Source: Cytobacillus oceanisediminis 2691 (lineage in GTDB: Bacteria; Bacillota; Bacilli; Bacillales; Cytobacillaceae). Taken from it: a stretch of 64,000 bases of DNA. The notes beneath the pieces were generated by a model, which worked only from the letters and a program-made list of their open reading frames with translations, was not told where the DNA came from and did no database searches. Positions 33,331-42,290 of the stretch are shown here, piece after piece. The stretch lies in NCBI RefSeq assembly GCF_000294775.2, contig NZ_CP015506.1, forward strand, positions 3,695,501 through 3,759,500, written 5' to 3'. The translations under genes and the position numbers were made by a program. The first letter of the stretch is position 1. Each line of letters starts with the position of its first letter.

Positions 33331-34422
33331 ATGAAGAAAAGGAAGATCGGCATATATTTTTTTATCATCACTTTTATATATGGTTTGTATCATTTGTTTG
33401 ATAGCCTATCTAAAGTTGAAGGGGCAAATCCAACTAACGTGTATCAAAAGTTATCATCAAAAGAGAATATCAATTACCTCATTATCGGGGATAGCATTGG
33501 CAGGGGGTCAGGTGCGACCTCCAAATCATCTGCATGGTTTACAAGGCTTGAGCGGCATCTTCATAGTGAATTTGAAATCAAAGCCAGAAGGCATTCTATA
33601 GTCCAAAGCGGTGCCACTGCCTTTGAAGGCTTATATAAGCTTCAGCAATCCGAACATTTAGGGAAAATTGATTTAACTTTTATCGTGTTTGGGGAGAATG
33701 ACCGCAAATATATGGATGAAAAGCAATTTTCATATTTCTACGAAGGGCTTATCCGGAAAACCAAACAGCTCTACCCTGATACCGAGATCATAACCATTAC
33801 AGAAAATCCGCTTGATAATGAAGCATTTGTCCAGGCCATTTCTGTTATTTCTAATCACTATGGCGCAAAAAATGTGGATATGAGAAAGCCGTTCGGACAA
33901 TCCGGATTGCCTGCTCAGGAACTGACAAAGGATATGGTCCATCCAAATGATGAGGGCTACAAAATATATGCAGATACACTAATAAAGAAAATAAGAGAAT
34001 TAGCCGGCAGTCATGCAGAAATTGCTGAACTTTCTGCCCCCATTCATGAAAATGCGGATATTGAAATAGCATCGATTCCTCATGTAACGGACATATCGGG
34101 TTCATTTATTCACAAAGACGGCATTTGGGAGAGCAGCAAGGCGGGTGACAGTCTTGAATATCAATTTAGCGGCCCCTTCCTAGGCGTCAATATGATTCGA
34201 AGTGAAAAAGGCGGAAAGATGGATGTTTTTATAGATGATGCATATATCACATCTTTATCCGCTTGGTGGCCATTAACTAAAGAGCGATACCAGTATATCA
34301 TTAGCGGCCTTGATCACGGAACGCACCATGTGAAATTTATTGTATCGGATGAAAAATCAGTAAACAACAGCACGAACGATGCTGTTATTCAAATTTCTTC
34401 CATCCTGAGCAGATCAGAATAG
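33331..34422 (+). CDS. Membrane-anchored SGNH/GDSL hydrolase
   Basis: 363 aa with an uncleaved signal-anchor (KIGIYFFIITFIYGLYHLF). The SGNH blocks are LIIGDSIGRGSG with nucleophile Ser, VFGENDRKY with the block III Asn, and MVHPNDEGYKIY with the Asp/His dyad. Residues after about 250 form a beta-rich domain (GSFIHKDGIWESS) like a carbohydrate-binding or jelly-roll module. Likely an extracellular esterase acting on wall polymers (inference). GGGGGATTCAAACCA precedes the ATG. The DUF502 gene follows after 31 nt, so the two are probably one operon. Confidence 0.88.
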   Translation: MKKRKIGIYFFIITFIYGLYHLFDSLSKVEGANPTNVYQKLSSKENINYLIIGDSIGRGSGATSKSSAWFTRLERHLHSEFEIKARRHSIVQSGATAFEGLYKLQQSEHLGKIDLTFIVFGENDRKYMDEKQFSYFYEGLIRKTKQLYPDTEIITITENPLDNEAFVQAISVISNHYGAKNVDMRKPFGQSGLPAQELTKDMVHPNDEGYKIYADTLIKKIRELAGSHAEIAELSAPIHENADIEIASIPHVTDISGSFIHKDGIWESSKAGDSLEYQFSGPFLGVNMIRSEKGGKMDVFIDDAYITSLSAWWPLTKERYQYIISGLDHGTHHVKFIVSDEKSVNNSTNDAVIQISSILSRSE

Positions 34423-34453
34423 GAAGGTTTTTCGTTCGATTGAGGAGAAATTC

Positions 34454-35053
34454 ATGAAAAGTTTATTAAAGAATTTTATCAATGGGATTCTAACAATTGT
34501 GCCCATTATTTTAGCAATATTTGTTGTGGTAAAAACCTTTTTGTTTTTAGACAGCATTTTGGGGAATCTCTTAAAGCCTTATTTAAAAGATGATTATATC
34601 CCTGGAATCGGACTAATAGCTACACTTATCCTGATTACTTTATTAGGATGGCTTTCCACCAATTTCCTTACAGGTTCCATTATTAAACTTGTGGATCGAA
34701 TGCTGGAAAGAATTCCTCTTGTTAAAACGATTTACACAGTCATTAAAGATACTGTCCATTCCTTCTTGGGTGAAAAGAAATCTTTCTCAAAAGTAGCATT
34801 GGTTACAATCCCTGGGACCGAAATGAAGAGTCTCGGGTTTATTACTTCAGAAGAATTGGAAGAATTTTATGACCCGCTGAAGGAATATGCGGCTGTCTAT
34901 GTTCCGCAGACTTTCCAGGTAGCCGGCTTCACATTCTTAATACCAAAGGATCAAATCGAGATCATAGATGTTAAGTCGGAAAATGCAATGAAATTTATTC
35001 TATCTGGAGGAATGACCTCGAAGGGAGTTCCGGAAAAGGACCGGAGTTTTTAA
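34454..35053 (+). CDS. DUF502 family membrane protein
   Basis: 199 aa. Two transmembrane segments (about 8-30 and 52-75) precede a cytoplasmic beta-rich part containing ERIPLVKTIYTVIKDTV, the most conserved motif of DUF502, and VYVPQTFQVAGFTFLIPKDQIE. The family is widespread in bacteria and plants and has no settled biochemical role. GAGGAGAAATTC precedes the ATG. A long terminator follows. Confidence 0.92.
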   Translation: MKSLLKNFINGILTIVPIILAIFVVVKTFLFLDSILGNLLKPYLKDDYIPGIGLIATLILITLLGWLSTNFLTGSIIKLVDRMLERIPLVKTIYTVIKDTVHSFLGEKKSFSKVALVTIPGTEMKSLGFITSEELEEFYDPLKEYAAVYVPQTFQVAGFTFLIPKDQIEIIDVKSENAMKFILSGGMTSKGVPEKDRSF

Positions 35054-35054
35054 G

Positions 35055-35105
35055 AAATAATTAGAAAAAGCCGCCTAAAAATTAGGCGGCTTTTTCTAAT
35101 TATTT
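35055..35105. terminator. Exceptionally long bidirectional terminator
   Basis: A 24-bp perfect inverted repeat (35055-35078 with 35082-35105) has a 3-nt loop. It overlaps the stop codon of the convergent ypqE. Confidence 0.9.
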
Positions 35106-35597
35106 TGCAGTAACAGTCATAATCGTAGATGTCCCTCTAGCCACAGGTCCCTCCACACTCTTCTCAAGAGAAGCGACCTGGTCGCCATTAGTGACAATGA
35201 TCGGAGTGATAGTGCTCTTTGCCTTTTCTTTAACTAGAGCTAAATCAAAAGTGACAAGCTTATCCCCTTCACTGACCTTTGATCCTTCGGAAATATGGGT
35301 CTCAAACCCTTCCCCTTTCATCGAAACCGTTTCAAGGCCTATATGAATTAAAATCTCTGCACCATTCTCAGCACGAATGCCAATTGCATGCTTGGTAGGA
35401 AACACTTGAACTACTTCTCCATTTACCGGGGAAACAACCACCCCTTCTGCAGGTTCGATTGCAATACCGTCCCCCATCATTCTTTCTGCAAATACAGGAT
35501 CAGGCACGTCTTCCAGATTAACTGCCGTGCCTGTCAAAGCAGCCTTAACCTCAATTGCTTTAACTGCTTCCTTTTTGCCAAATAATTTCTTAAACAT
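35100..35597 (-). CDS. ypqE: PTS glucose-type EIIA domain protein (YpqE)
   Basis: 165-aa stand-alone EIIA(Glc)-type domain starting MFKKLFGKKEAVKAIE, with GGAAGGTG upstream. FPTKHAIGIR contains the first active-site His and ILIHIGLETVSMKGEGF the phosphorylated one (HIGLETV). It accepts phosphate from HPr and passes it to an EIIB partner, which is not encoded here. It lies next to msrB-msrA as in B. subtilis. A regulatory rather than transport-dedicated role is possible. Confidence 0.92.
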   Translation of the reverse strand: MFKKLFGKKEAVKAIEVKAALTGTAVNLEDVPDPVFAERMMGDGIAIEPAEGVVVSPVNGEVVQVFPTKHAIGIRAENGAEILIHIGLETVSMKGEGFETHISEGSKVSEGDKLVTFDLALVKEKAKSTITPIIVTNGDQVASLEKSVEGPVARGTSTIMTVTAK

Positions 35598-35615
35598 AAA
35601 AACACCTTCCATTTC

Positions 35616-36056
35616 TTAGTTTGCATCATTAAATAATCGCAGAAATTCTTTATAGCCTTCTTCCTCCAGTTTTTCCTTAGGAATAAACCTTAGTGCAGCA
35701 GAATTAATGCAATAACGGAGGCCCTCAGGTCCCGGCCCATCATCAAAAACATGACCAAGATGAGAATCGGCTGATTTGCTTCTCACTTCCGTTCTAACCA
35801 TAAAGTGGCTGCGATCTTCTTTTTCCACAATTTCTTCATCCTGTATGGGCTTTGTGAAGCTTGGCCAGCCACATCCTGCGTCATACTTGTCTTTTGAGCT
35901 GAAGAGAGGCTTGCCGGAAACAATATCGACATAGATTCCCTCTTTAAATTCATTCCAATATTCATTGCGGAATGGCGGCTCCGTGCCATTATTCTGAGTG
36001 ACTTCATATTGCATTGGATCAAGTTTCTGCTTTAAATCTTCTCTATTTTTTGCCAT
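35616..36056 (-). CDS. msrB: Peptide-methionine (R)-S-oxide reductase MsrB
   Basis: 146 aa. Reduces R-methionine sulfoxide in proteins with thioredoxin. [18 protein letters not shown] and the nucleophile Cys116 in [11 protein letters not shown] are all present. The two CxxC zinc pairs of zinc-type MsrB enzymes are missing, so this is the zinc-free form. Its ATG overlaps the msrA stop by one base (TAATG), so the two are translationally coupled. Confidence 0.96.
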   Translation of the reverse strand: MAKNREDLKQKLDPMQYEVTQNNGTEPPFRNEYWNEFKEGIYVDIVSGKPLFSSKDKYDAGCGWPSFTKPIQDEEIVEKEDRSHFMVRTEVRSKSADSHLGHVFDDGPGPEGLRYCINSAALRFIPKEKLEEEGYKEFLRLFNDAN

Positions 36057-36592
36057 TATCTTTCACCCCAATGCTTATTAATAAATGCCTTTCTTCCAGA
36101 GCCGGTTTGATAGGAACTGTATCTATCCGGATTTTTTTTGTAATAATGCTGATGATAGTCTTCTGCAGGATAAAAGTCTGAAGCAGGCAGAATCCTGGTA
36201 ACTATCGGTTTCGTAAATGGTCCGGTTTCTTCAAGCTTTTGTTTGGATTCTACTGCTGATTGCTTTTGTTTTTCATTATGATAGAAAATCGCTGTCTGAT
36301 ATGATTGGCCGCGATCATAGAACTGCCCGCCTGCATCTGTTGGGTCAATCTGCTGCCAATATAGTTCAAGAAGCTTTTCATATGGGAAAACCACAGGATC
36401 AAATGTAATTTGAACTGCTTCGTAATGACCAGTCGTTTCTGAACAGACTTGCTGGTAAGTAGGATTTTTTACATTCCCTCCGGTATATCCGGATATTACT
36501 TCTTTAATTCCAGGCTGTTCATCAAAAGGTTTTACCATACACCAAAAGCAGCCTCCTGCAAATGTTGCCTTTTCAAATAGTTTCTCTGTCAT
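36056..36592 (-). CDS. msrA: Peptide-methionine (S)-S-oxide reductase MsrA
   Basis: 178 aa. Reduces S-methionine sulfoxide. The catalytic motif GCFWC has Cys15 as nucleophile. [28 protein letters not shown] follows in broken order as is standard, and YYKKNPDRY is near the end. It is first in an operon with msrB and probably ypqE. No regulator site was identified. Confidence 0.96.
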   Translation of the reverse strand: MTEKLFEKATFAGGCFWCMVKPFDEQPGIKEVISGYTGGNVKNPTYQQVCSETTGHYEAVQITFDPVVFPYEKLLELYWQQIDPTDAGGQFYDRGQSYQTAIFYHNEKQKQSAVESKQKLEETGPFTKPIVTRILPASDFYPAEDYHQHYYKKNPDRYSSYQTGSGRKAFINKHWGER

Positions 36593-36698
36593 TTACTCCA
36601 CCTCTTTCCGGCACTTTTCTATCTTTTACTTTTTCCCTTAGAATGATAATTTAAAGCTATATACATAAGATTAATGAAAAGATTCCTTATATGCAAAA

Positions 36699-36723
36699 GA
36701 AACCTCTTTAGCGAAGAGGTTTC
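36699..36723 (-). terminator. Intrinsic terminator after the RsgA-type gene
   Basis: GAAACCTCTT pairs with AAGAGGTTTC around a 5-nt loop, followed by TTTT on the minus strand. Confidence 0.75.
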
Positions 36724-36739
36724 TGAGGTTTATGAATTT

Positions 36740-37798
36740 TCACATTCTTTTGTTCTTTGCCCCGGCACTCACTTTTTTCCAGCGTTTGCGTTCTTCAGAT
36801 TGGGCTCTCTTATCCTGCTTTCTGTCCAGATAAGCGAGTTCCTTGAGAAGCTTTTTATAGCTGTTAAGACGTTCCCCTGATATGTCTCCATCCTCTATCA
36901 ACCTATGCACAGCACAGCCTGGCTCATTTTCATGTGTACAGTCCCTGAACCTGCAGTTTTCAGCGGCTTGCTCAATATCTGTGAAGCTTTCAGAAAGCCC
37001 ATTTTCACTTTCCCACAGCTGAAGCTCTCTCATTCCTGGAGTATCAATTAATATGGCACCGTCAGGCAGCAGGATGAGCTCCCGATGGGTAGTTGTATGC
37101 TTTCCTTTATCATCACTAATCCTAATATCCTGGACTTTTTGCTTATCCTCGCCAAGAAGGTAATTTGTAAGAGTGGATTTCCCTACGCCTGAAGAGCCGA
37201 GTAAGGCGATTGTTTTTCCTGGCTCTAAAAAAGGCTTAAGCTGGTCTATTCCCTTCTCTTCAATGACGCTGATTGAGATAACAGGAACACCCATGGCGAC
37301 ACTATCCACATCAGCAAGCTGATCCTCCAGATTTTCACAAAGATCAGCCTTGGTAAGAACTATAACAGGATTTGCCCCGCTTTCCCATGATAAAAGCAAA
37401 TAACGTTCCAATCTCCTTAAATTAAGATCCTCGTTAAGAGAATTAACAAGGAAAATAGTGTCTACATTGGCTGCTACAATTTGCTCTTCAGTATTCATCC
37501 CTGCAGTTTTCCGTGAAAATTTGCTTTTTCTTGGAAGGACAGCATGAATCGTCCCTCGCTGTTCTCCTGCCCTTTCTTTGATGACAACCCAGTCACCGAC
37601 AGCTGGATAATCTTCCCTTGAAGATGCACTGAAAGAAAACTTCCCTGATACTTCGCAAAGCATTTCAGAGTTATCTGTCCAAACGCGATACATTCTTTTA
37701 TGCTCTAGTGCAACACGGCCAATTTGATAATCTTTATCTTCATACACTGAAAAAGCCTCTTTAAAAAAGTTATTAAATCCAAATTTATTGATTGTCAA
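36740..37798 (-). CDS. rsgA: RsgA-type circularly permuted ribosome-assembly GTPase
   Basis: GTPase that assists small-subunit maturation. The permuted order is visible: an N-terminal OB fold, then G4 VLTKADL, G1 LLGSSGVGKST, G3 IDTPGMREL, and a zinc motif CRFRDCTHENEPGC. The start is a TTG with GGAGGAAC at 8 nt; an ATG five codons earlier forms part of that ribosome binding site. The locus is unlike that of the housekeeping rsgA/yloQ beside prkC, so this is probably a second copy. 352 aa, slightly longer than usual. Confidence 0.88.
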   Translation of the reverse strand: MTINKFGFNNFFKEAFSVYEDKDYQIGRVALEHKRMYRVWTDNSEMLCEVSGKFSFSASSREDYPAVGDWVVIKERAGEQRGTIHAVLPRKSKFSRKTAGMNTEEQIVAANVDTIFLVNSLNEDLNLRRLERYLLLSWESGANPVIVLTKADLCENLEDQLADVDSVAMGVPVISISVIEEKGIDQLKPFLEPGKTIALLGSSGVGKSTLTNYLLGEDKQKVQDIRISDDKGKHTTTHRELILLPDGAILIDTPGMRELQLWESENGLSESFTDIEQAAENCRFRDCTHENEPGCAVHRLIEDGDISGERLNSYKKLLKELAYLDRKQDKRAQSEERKRWKKVSAGAKNKRM

Positions 37799-37841
37799 TG
37801 TTTGTTCCTCCATGCTTATAGAAATTTAATTTACATACAAA

Positions 37842-37868
37842 AAACCATAGGCAATCAGCCCATGGTTT
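37842..37868 (-). terminator. Intrinsic terminator after a 23-codon frame
   Basis: AAACCAT..GGC pairs with GCC..ATGGTTT (one mismatch) and is followed by six U residues on the minus strand. It implies a short transcript between 37,870 and about 38,000. Confidence 0.7.
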
Positions 37869-37916
37869 AATAATGCAAGGTTCAATAAGCAGTGGAAAAC
37901 TAACTGTTCCGCTCGA

Positions 37917-37988
37917 TTAAACGATCTCCATTTGGGCTGTGCCTGAATTTTTTACAATGAACGTATTTGCATAAATTTCTCTTTTCAT
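37917..37988 (-). CDS. Possible 23-residue peptide gene
   Basis: ATG at 37988 follows GCGGGTGATGTGCT, and the frame encodes 23 residues beginning MKREIYANTFIVKNSG and ending AQMEIV. A terminator 50 nt downstream ends the transcript, so a small gene or a small RNA exists here. The length is near the lower limit of what sequence alone can support. No family recognised. Confidence 0.4.
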   Translation of the reverse strand: MKREIYANTFIVKNSGTAQMEIV

Positions 37989-38138
37989 AGCACATCACCC
38001 GCTTTCGTTTATTTGTTTATATTATATGGAATATTGCACCAGAAGTAAAGCCTATTTTTTTCTCTACTTCATTTTCCCCATGTGGCATTCATCCAGTCAG
38101 AATCATATGTTATTGGAGCAGATTTAGGAGGGAGAAGC

Positions 38139-38897
38139 ATGGCTTCAGAGAGAAATCGGCAATGGTACTTCCAAAGAGCAGCTAAGTATGATCTTCTTTC
38201 GCAGTATTTTAAATATATTGATCCTGCACAGCATATTGCTTATTACTATAAACATTTACATTGCCTGAATCAGGCTTTTCAAATAATGCGGACACAAAAC
38301 CAGCAGCCTTCTGAGGGACAGCAGGCAAAAGTACGGATCTTTCATGGTTCACCTGATGCCGGTCAGGTTGATATTTATGTAGACGGTACGCGTATTTTGA
38401 AGGACTTCCACTATAAAGAAGCAAGCGGCTATGCTTCCCTGCCAGCCGGCAAGCATCAGATAGACATATATCGAGCAGGCAATATGGTGTCCACGCTTCT
38501 AAGCAGAAAAATCATTGCTGCCGCAGGTAAGGCTTATACAATTGCTGCCGCAGGAATTGCATCGAAATTAAAGCTTGTTATTTTAGAAGACCACCATAAA
38601 GTGCCTGCTGGAGAAACAAAAGTCAGATTTGCCCATCTTTCAGCTGATGCTCCTGCGGTTGATATCGCCGTAAAAAACCGGGATGTCGTTTTTCCCAATA
38701 TCGCTTTCAGGCAGGCAAGCAAATATCTGGCCTTAACTCCAATGACTGTCGACTTGGAAGCAAGGATATCAGGCACCCCCAATGTAGCCCTGGCAATTCC
38801 TCGGATGCAATTTCAAGCAGACCAGGCTTACACCCTATTGGCTGTAGGTTCTGTTGCCAATGAGCCTGTGCTTGAAGCAATTCTGATTCCAGACTAA
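38139..38897 (+). CDS. DUF4397 domain protein
   Basis: 252 aa starting MASERNRQWYFQRAAKYDLL, with TTTAGGAGGGAGAAGC upstream. Two tandem DUF4397 units are seen: KVRIFHGSPDAGQVDIYVDG (about residue 64) and KVRFAHLSADAPAVDIAVKN (about 162). They are beta-sandwich domains common in spore or surface proteins of Firmicutes. There is no signal peptide; the N-terminus is a charged helix rich in Tyr and Gln. Association with the spore surface is possible but not shown. Confidence 0.85.
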   Translation: MASERNRQWYFQRAAKYDLLSQYFKYIDPAQHIAYYYKHLHCLNQAFQIMRTQNQQPSEGQQAKVRIFHGSPDAGQVDIYVDGTRILKDFHYKEASGYASLPAGKHQIDIYRAGNMVSTLLSRKIIAAAGKAYTIAAAGIASKLKLVILEDHHKVPAGETKVRFAHLSADAPAVDIAVKNRDVVFPNIAFRQASKYLALTPMTVDLEARISGTPNVALAIPRMQFQADQAYTLLAVGSVANEPVLEAILIPD

Positions 38898-38920
38898 TGG
38901 GTTCAAATACCCATTAACAG

Positions 38921-38953
38921 AAAAAGGAATCCTTTGCGAAAGGATTCCCTTTT
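38921..38953. terminator. Bidirectional intrinsic terminator
   Basis: GGAATCCTTT pairs with AAAGGATTCC around a 3-nt loop and is flanked by A5 and T4 tracts. Confidence 0.85.
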
Positions 38954-38954
38954 C

Positions 38955-39551
38955 TCATTTAACCGGCACAAGAAGGGTAAAACGAATATCATCCTGCTTT
39001 AAATTAAATTCATCCACTTTTACTTTCACATCACTTTTCAGCTTCATCTCCTGCAGCGACACATAAATTCGTTCTTTCTGCGGCTGGATTGTGACCCCTT
39101 CTGGAACCTTGTAGCGGTCTTTTACCAGCTTTAGGACATGTGATACAGGAAGATTCAGCTGCCCTACAGATATGGACTTTTGCTGGAGGACAACATCCCC
39201 ATTCTCCAAGGCTTCTGGTTCAAATGATAATTTCATTTGCAAATCCTGGCTGAAAAAAGGGATTGTGCCATATAAATCAACTTCATCATTCAAGAGAACT
39301 TTATAATCTATTGCCCCTGTCAGTCCTTCTTTTTCAAGATAGTGGTTAATGACTCTATTCAAGTCTTCTTTATTGGCTTTTATGTTAAAAGGAACATAAT
39401 TATCACTATTCTCGGTGATCGCTGTATAGCCTTCATCATCTGCCGGCATGCTGATAAAAATAAACAGCACAATTAAGATGAGTGCATTAATGACCAGCAG
39501 CGCAAAAAACAGCTTTTTCCATTTGCTATCTTTCAATAATCTTCTCTCCAT
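38955..39551 (-). CDS. ypmS: YpmS family membrane protein
   Basis: 198 aa. A short basic N-terminus (KDSKWKKLF), one transmembrane helix (about 14-34) and an extracytoplasmic beta-rich domain, DUF2140 type (FNIKANKEDLNRVINHYLEKEG). The start overlaps the end of ypmR by 26 nt, as in the B. subtilis pair. The function is unknown. The fold recalls lipid-binding DUF2140 proteins, which with a lipid-type hydrolase next door hints at envelope lipid work (inference). Confidence 0.92.
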   Translation of the reverse strand: MERRLLKDSKWKKLFFALLVINALILIVLFIFISMPADDEGYTAITENSDNYVPFNIKANKEDLNRVINHYLEKEGLTGAIDYKVLLNDEVDLYGTIPFFSQDLQMKLSFEPEALENGDVVLQQKSISVGQLNLPVSHVLKLVKDRYKVPEGVTIQPQKERIYVSLQEMKLKSDVKVKVDEFNLKQDDIRFTLLVPVK

Positions 39552-40365
39552 TTCCTTCTGCTTTCCTTTTATACGGAATTTCTTTCAGAACTTCTTCTGT
39601 GAGGATTTGATGAACTCGGTCAGCTATTAATTCATATCCTTTGTCATTTGGGTGAAAATAGTCTGTATATAAAAGATTATCATCGGTATTTTCGAAAATA
39701 TCATCTATTTCAACAAAATAGGTTCCCGGATACTTTTTTAATATTGTCTGGCTTGTGCCATTCCAATCTTCAAGAATATCATTTATTTCCGTTATTTCGG
39801 AAAACCATTTTAAGAAGGGATTATATAATCCTATTAAAATGATTTTACTATTAGGGTTTACCTCTTTAATCGCATCTAAAACATCAATCAGATTCTGCTC
39901 ATATTTTTTCTTTTCCTTAACAAAAGCTCTCAGCTTTAGGTTTGAAAAATTCTCGCGGACTACTTTCATCACATCATTTCCGCCAATGGTTATGATAACC
40001 GCGTCTGCACTCTTCACAACATCTTTTACTTCTTCAGTCCCTAGCTTTTTCAATAATTGATCGGAACGATTGCCTCTTACTCCAAAATTATAAAAAACAG
40101 CGTCTTGCACACTTTTGTCTTTTTCCAGTGACATTTCAAGATATGGCACGTAGCCTCCGCGTTCAGTACTGTCTCCAACCCCCTGGGTTAAAGAGTCCCC
40201 TACTGCAGCAACAGTAATATTTCTTGGAAAAAAGTCGAAGGGAATCTCCTCTTTAAGTGCAAGTTTAGATTCTTTTTCAGAATGAATGATTTCGCTGTTG
40301 TTTGAGGAACTGCAGGAGGCGAGAAAAAGCATGATCAAAAAGATGAAGGTGAATTTTTTTATCAT
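39526..40365 (-). CDS. ypmR: SGNH hydrolase lipoprotein (YpmR)
   Basis: 279 aa. Lipoprotein signal MIKKFTFIFLIMLFLASC with lipobox LASC. SGNH blocks are AAVGDSLTQGVGD with nucleophile Ser, NFGVRGNRSDQLL, ITIGGNDVMKVV and DYFHPNDKGYELIAD. Probably a membrane-tethered lysophospholipase or esterase outside the cell. It is upstream of and overlapping ypmS. A second SGNH protein of different architecture is encoded at 33.3 kb. Confidence 0.93.
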   Translation of the reverse strand: MIKKFTFIFLIMLFLASCSSSNNSEIIHSEKESKLALKEEIPFDFFPRNITVAAVGDSLTQGVGDSTERGGYVPYLEMSLEKDKSVQDAVFYNFGVRGNRSDQLLKKLGTEEVKDVVKSADAVIITIGGNDVMKVVRENFSNLKLRAFVKEKKKYEQNLIDVLDAIKEVNPNSKIILIGLYNPFLKWFSEITEINDILEDWNGTSQTILKKYPGTYFVEIDDIFENTDDNLLYTDYFHPNDKGYELIADRVHQILTEEVLKEIPYKRKAEGNGEKIIER

Positions 40366-40467
40366 ACTATCACCTGCCTATATAATTCAATCATATTATA
40401 ACATGTACTTTACTATTAAAAAGAATTAGCTTTTGCCCGGAAGGTTCCCGGGCTTATCTGAAAAGAA

Positions 40468-40491
40468 AATAGACCTTTTCCAAGGTCTATT
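40468..40491 (-). terminator. Intrinsic terminator after ypmQ
   Basis: AATAGACCTT pairs with AAGGTCTATT around a 4-nt loop. It overlaps the ypmQ stop codon and has a T-rich minus-strand tail. Confidence 0.75.
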
Positions 40492-41068
40492 GCAAGGCTT
40501 TAATATCATTCATTATTTCATCTAATGGAATTTCATTAAGACCGGTATAATATTTCATTACATTGCCGTTCTGGTCAACAAGGTAAAAATCAGTTCCATG
40601 GATAACCTGATCGCCTGTTTGCGGCTTTTTCACAATGGCTTTGAAATATTCCATAGCATACTTTTCAATTTCTTCCTGGGAATAGCCGGTCAGAAAATGC
40701 CAATTGGTGAAATCTGCATTGTATGTTGATGCAAATTCCTTTAATACCTCCGGTGTATCAACCTTGGGGTCAACACTGAAAGAAACAAATTCGATATTTT
40801 TAATGCCTTCCTTCTTAGCCAAATCCTGAAGCTTCTTCATATTAGCTGTCATTGGCATACATACATCTTCACAGTTAGTAAAAATAAAGTCCGCAACCCA
40901 TACCTTGCCTTCAAGATCCTTTAAACCAATTTCCTGATTGTCCTGATTTGTATACTTAAAATCTGCAAGTTCCCAGTTTAACGCATCCTTTATGCCACTC
41001 TGTCCACATGCTGAAAGGACTAAAAGCATAAAAACTGAAACGATAATGGCAAAAACTCTTTTTCTCAT
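40487..41068 (-). CDS. ypmQ: SCO1/SenC copper-binding lipoprotein (YpmQ)
   Basis: 193 aa. Signal with lipobox LSAC. Thioredoxin-like fold with the copper motif CEDVC in FTNCEDVCMPMTANM and the distal His in VIHGTDFYLVD, the three ligands of SCO proteins. It helps metallate the CuA centre of cytochrome c oxidase at the outer membrane face. The usual Pro after the second Cys is shifted by one (CMP). Gene order with ypmR-ypmS agrees with B. subtilis. Confidence 0.95.
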   Translation of the reverse strand: MRKRVFAIIVSVFMLLVLSACGQSGIKDALNWELADFKYTNQDNQEIGLKDLEGKVWVADFIFTNCEDVCMPMTANMKKLQDLAKKEGIKNIEFVSFSVDPKVDTPEVLKEFASTYNADFTNWHFLTGYSQEEIEKYAMEYFKAIVKKPQTGDQVIHGTDFYLVDQNGNVMKYYTGLNEIPLDEIMNDIKALQ

Positions 41069-41226
41069 ACATTCACCTGCTTTAATTAGTTACGATGCTA
41101 ATTTTAGCAAATATTCTTGAAAGAAGAAAGAAGTACTTGTGACAAACTTGTGAATAGAAGCTTTTGCCTCTTTTTTAAGAAATAGCGGGATAAGCCGGAA
41201 GCATCCGCATAAACACATTTTTCCTT

Positions 41227-42207
41227 TTAGGGTGTTTTCGTTTTATGATTGGTCATTATCTCATAAAATTTCCTGATAAAACTTGAATAATTAAATTGTA
41301 CAGCAATCCGATGAATCCGGTATTTCATCTTATCTTCAGGAGGTGCATTCCTAAAATCTCCAATGCTCTGGCCGAACGCCTCCCCTCTGTTGACAATTAT
41401 TTTTACCGGGACTTCCATATATTGAATTTCAGCTTCTTCTAGCATTGCCCAAAAGGTTAACAAATCGTGCAGGGGACTGCCGCTTATGCCAGGGGAGGTT
41501 CCTTTATAAAAATGAAAATAATAATCAACCATAGGCTTAATAAGCAAGCCTACTTTATTTTGTACAGACTGATAATAAGCATCAAGGGCGTCGACAACAG
41601 CTGGTGTAATGATTGCAGACATCGTTACATCCAAAGGAAGAATATGAATTTTCTTCGGTGCATTCGCAAACACGACATTGGCCGCATATGGATCACCATA
41701 AAAATTTGCTTCAGCTACCGGAGTCACATTGCCAGGAACATTAAATGCCCCTCCCATTATGTAAAAGTCACTGACTTTACTCATGAGTCCAGGGTAAAGA
41801 ATAAATGCCGCAGCCAGTGATGAAAGCCTGCCTACATTTACTATAATTATATCATTTTCATACTTCTGGATCAGGCCTTTGAAATCATCAAAATTTTCAA
41901 ATATGTCATTGGAATTCTCCAGATTCGGCACAATCGGGCCGAGTCCCTCTATACCGTGGACGTCAGGATAATACACCGGAACTTCCCCGGTTAATGGCAA
42001 AACAGCTCCGCTGAATACAGGAATTTCCTTGTGTCCAGTTACTTCTTGCAGGTATGCAGCATTTCGGATGGCATCTTCCCTTGATACATTTCCATAATCA
42101 GCAACAATCCCCACGATATTGATTTCTTCTGAGAAAAAGGCAAAGATCACCGCAACAAAATCATCTATTCCAAAGTCACTGAATAAAAGGACATTTTTTT
42201 TCTTCAA
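41227..42207 (-). CDS. Nucleoside hydrolase family protein
   Basis: About 326 aa starting at a TTG (LKKKNVLLFSDFGIDD) behind GGGGGTG. Inosine-uridine preferring hydrolase fold: the N-terminal DxDxxxDD motif appears as FSDFGIDD, lacking the first Asp, while the AEANFYGDP block and the SPLHDLLTFW block with the metal-binding Asp are kept. The predicted reaction is ribonucleoside hydrolysis to base and ribose, but the altered motif could change activity. It stands alone, with the histidine kinase gene upstream. Confidence 0.85.
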   Translation of the reverse strand: MKKKNVLLFSDFGIDDFVAVIFAFFSEEINIVGIVADYGNVSREDAIRNAAYLQEVTGHKEIPVFSGAVLPLTGEVPVYYPDVHGIEGLGPIVPNLENSNDIFENFDDFKGLIQKYENDIIIVNVGRLSSLAAAFILYPGLMSKVSDFYIMGGAFNVPGNVTPVAEANFYGDPYAANVVFANAPKKIHILPLDVTMSAIITPAVVDALDAYYQSVQNKVGLLIKPMVDYYFHFYKGTSPGISGSPLHDLLTFWAMLEEAEIQYMEVPVKIIVNRGEAFGQSIGDFRNAPPEDKMKYRIHRIAVQFNYSSFIRKFYEIMTNHKTKTP

Positions 42208-42290
42208 CCCTACACCCCCATAATTCATTTTATTCGGGGGATAAACAAGAATGGCAAATATTTTCAATTACAGGATAAAGCTCTATAAAT

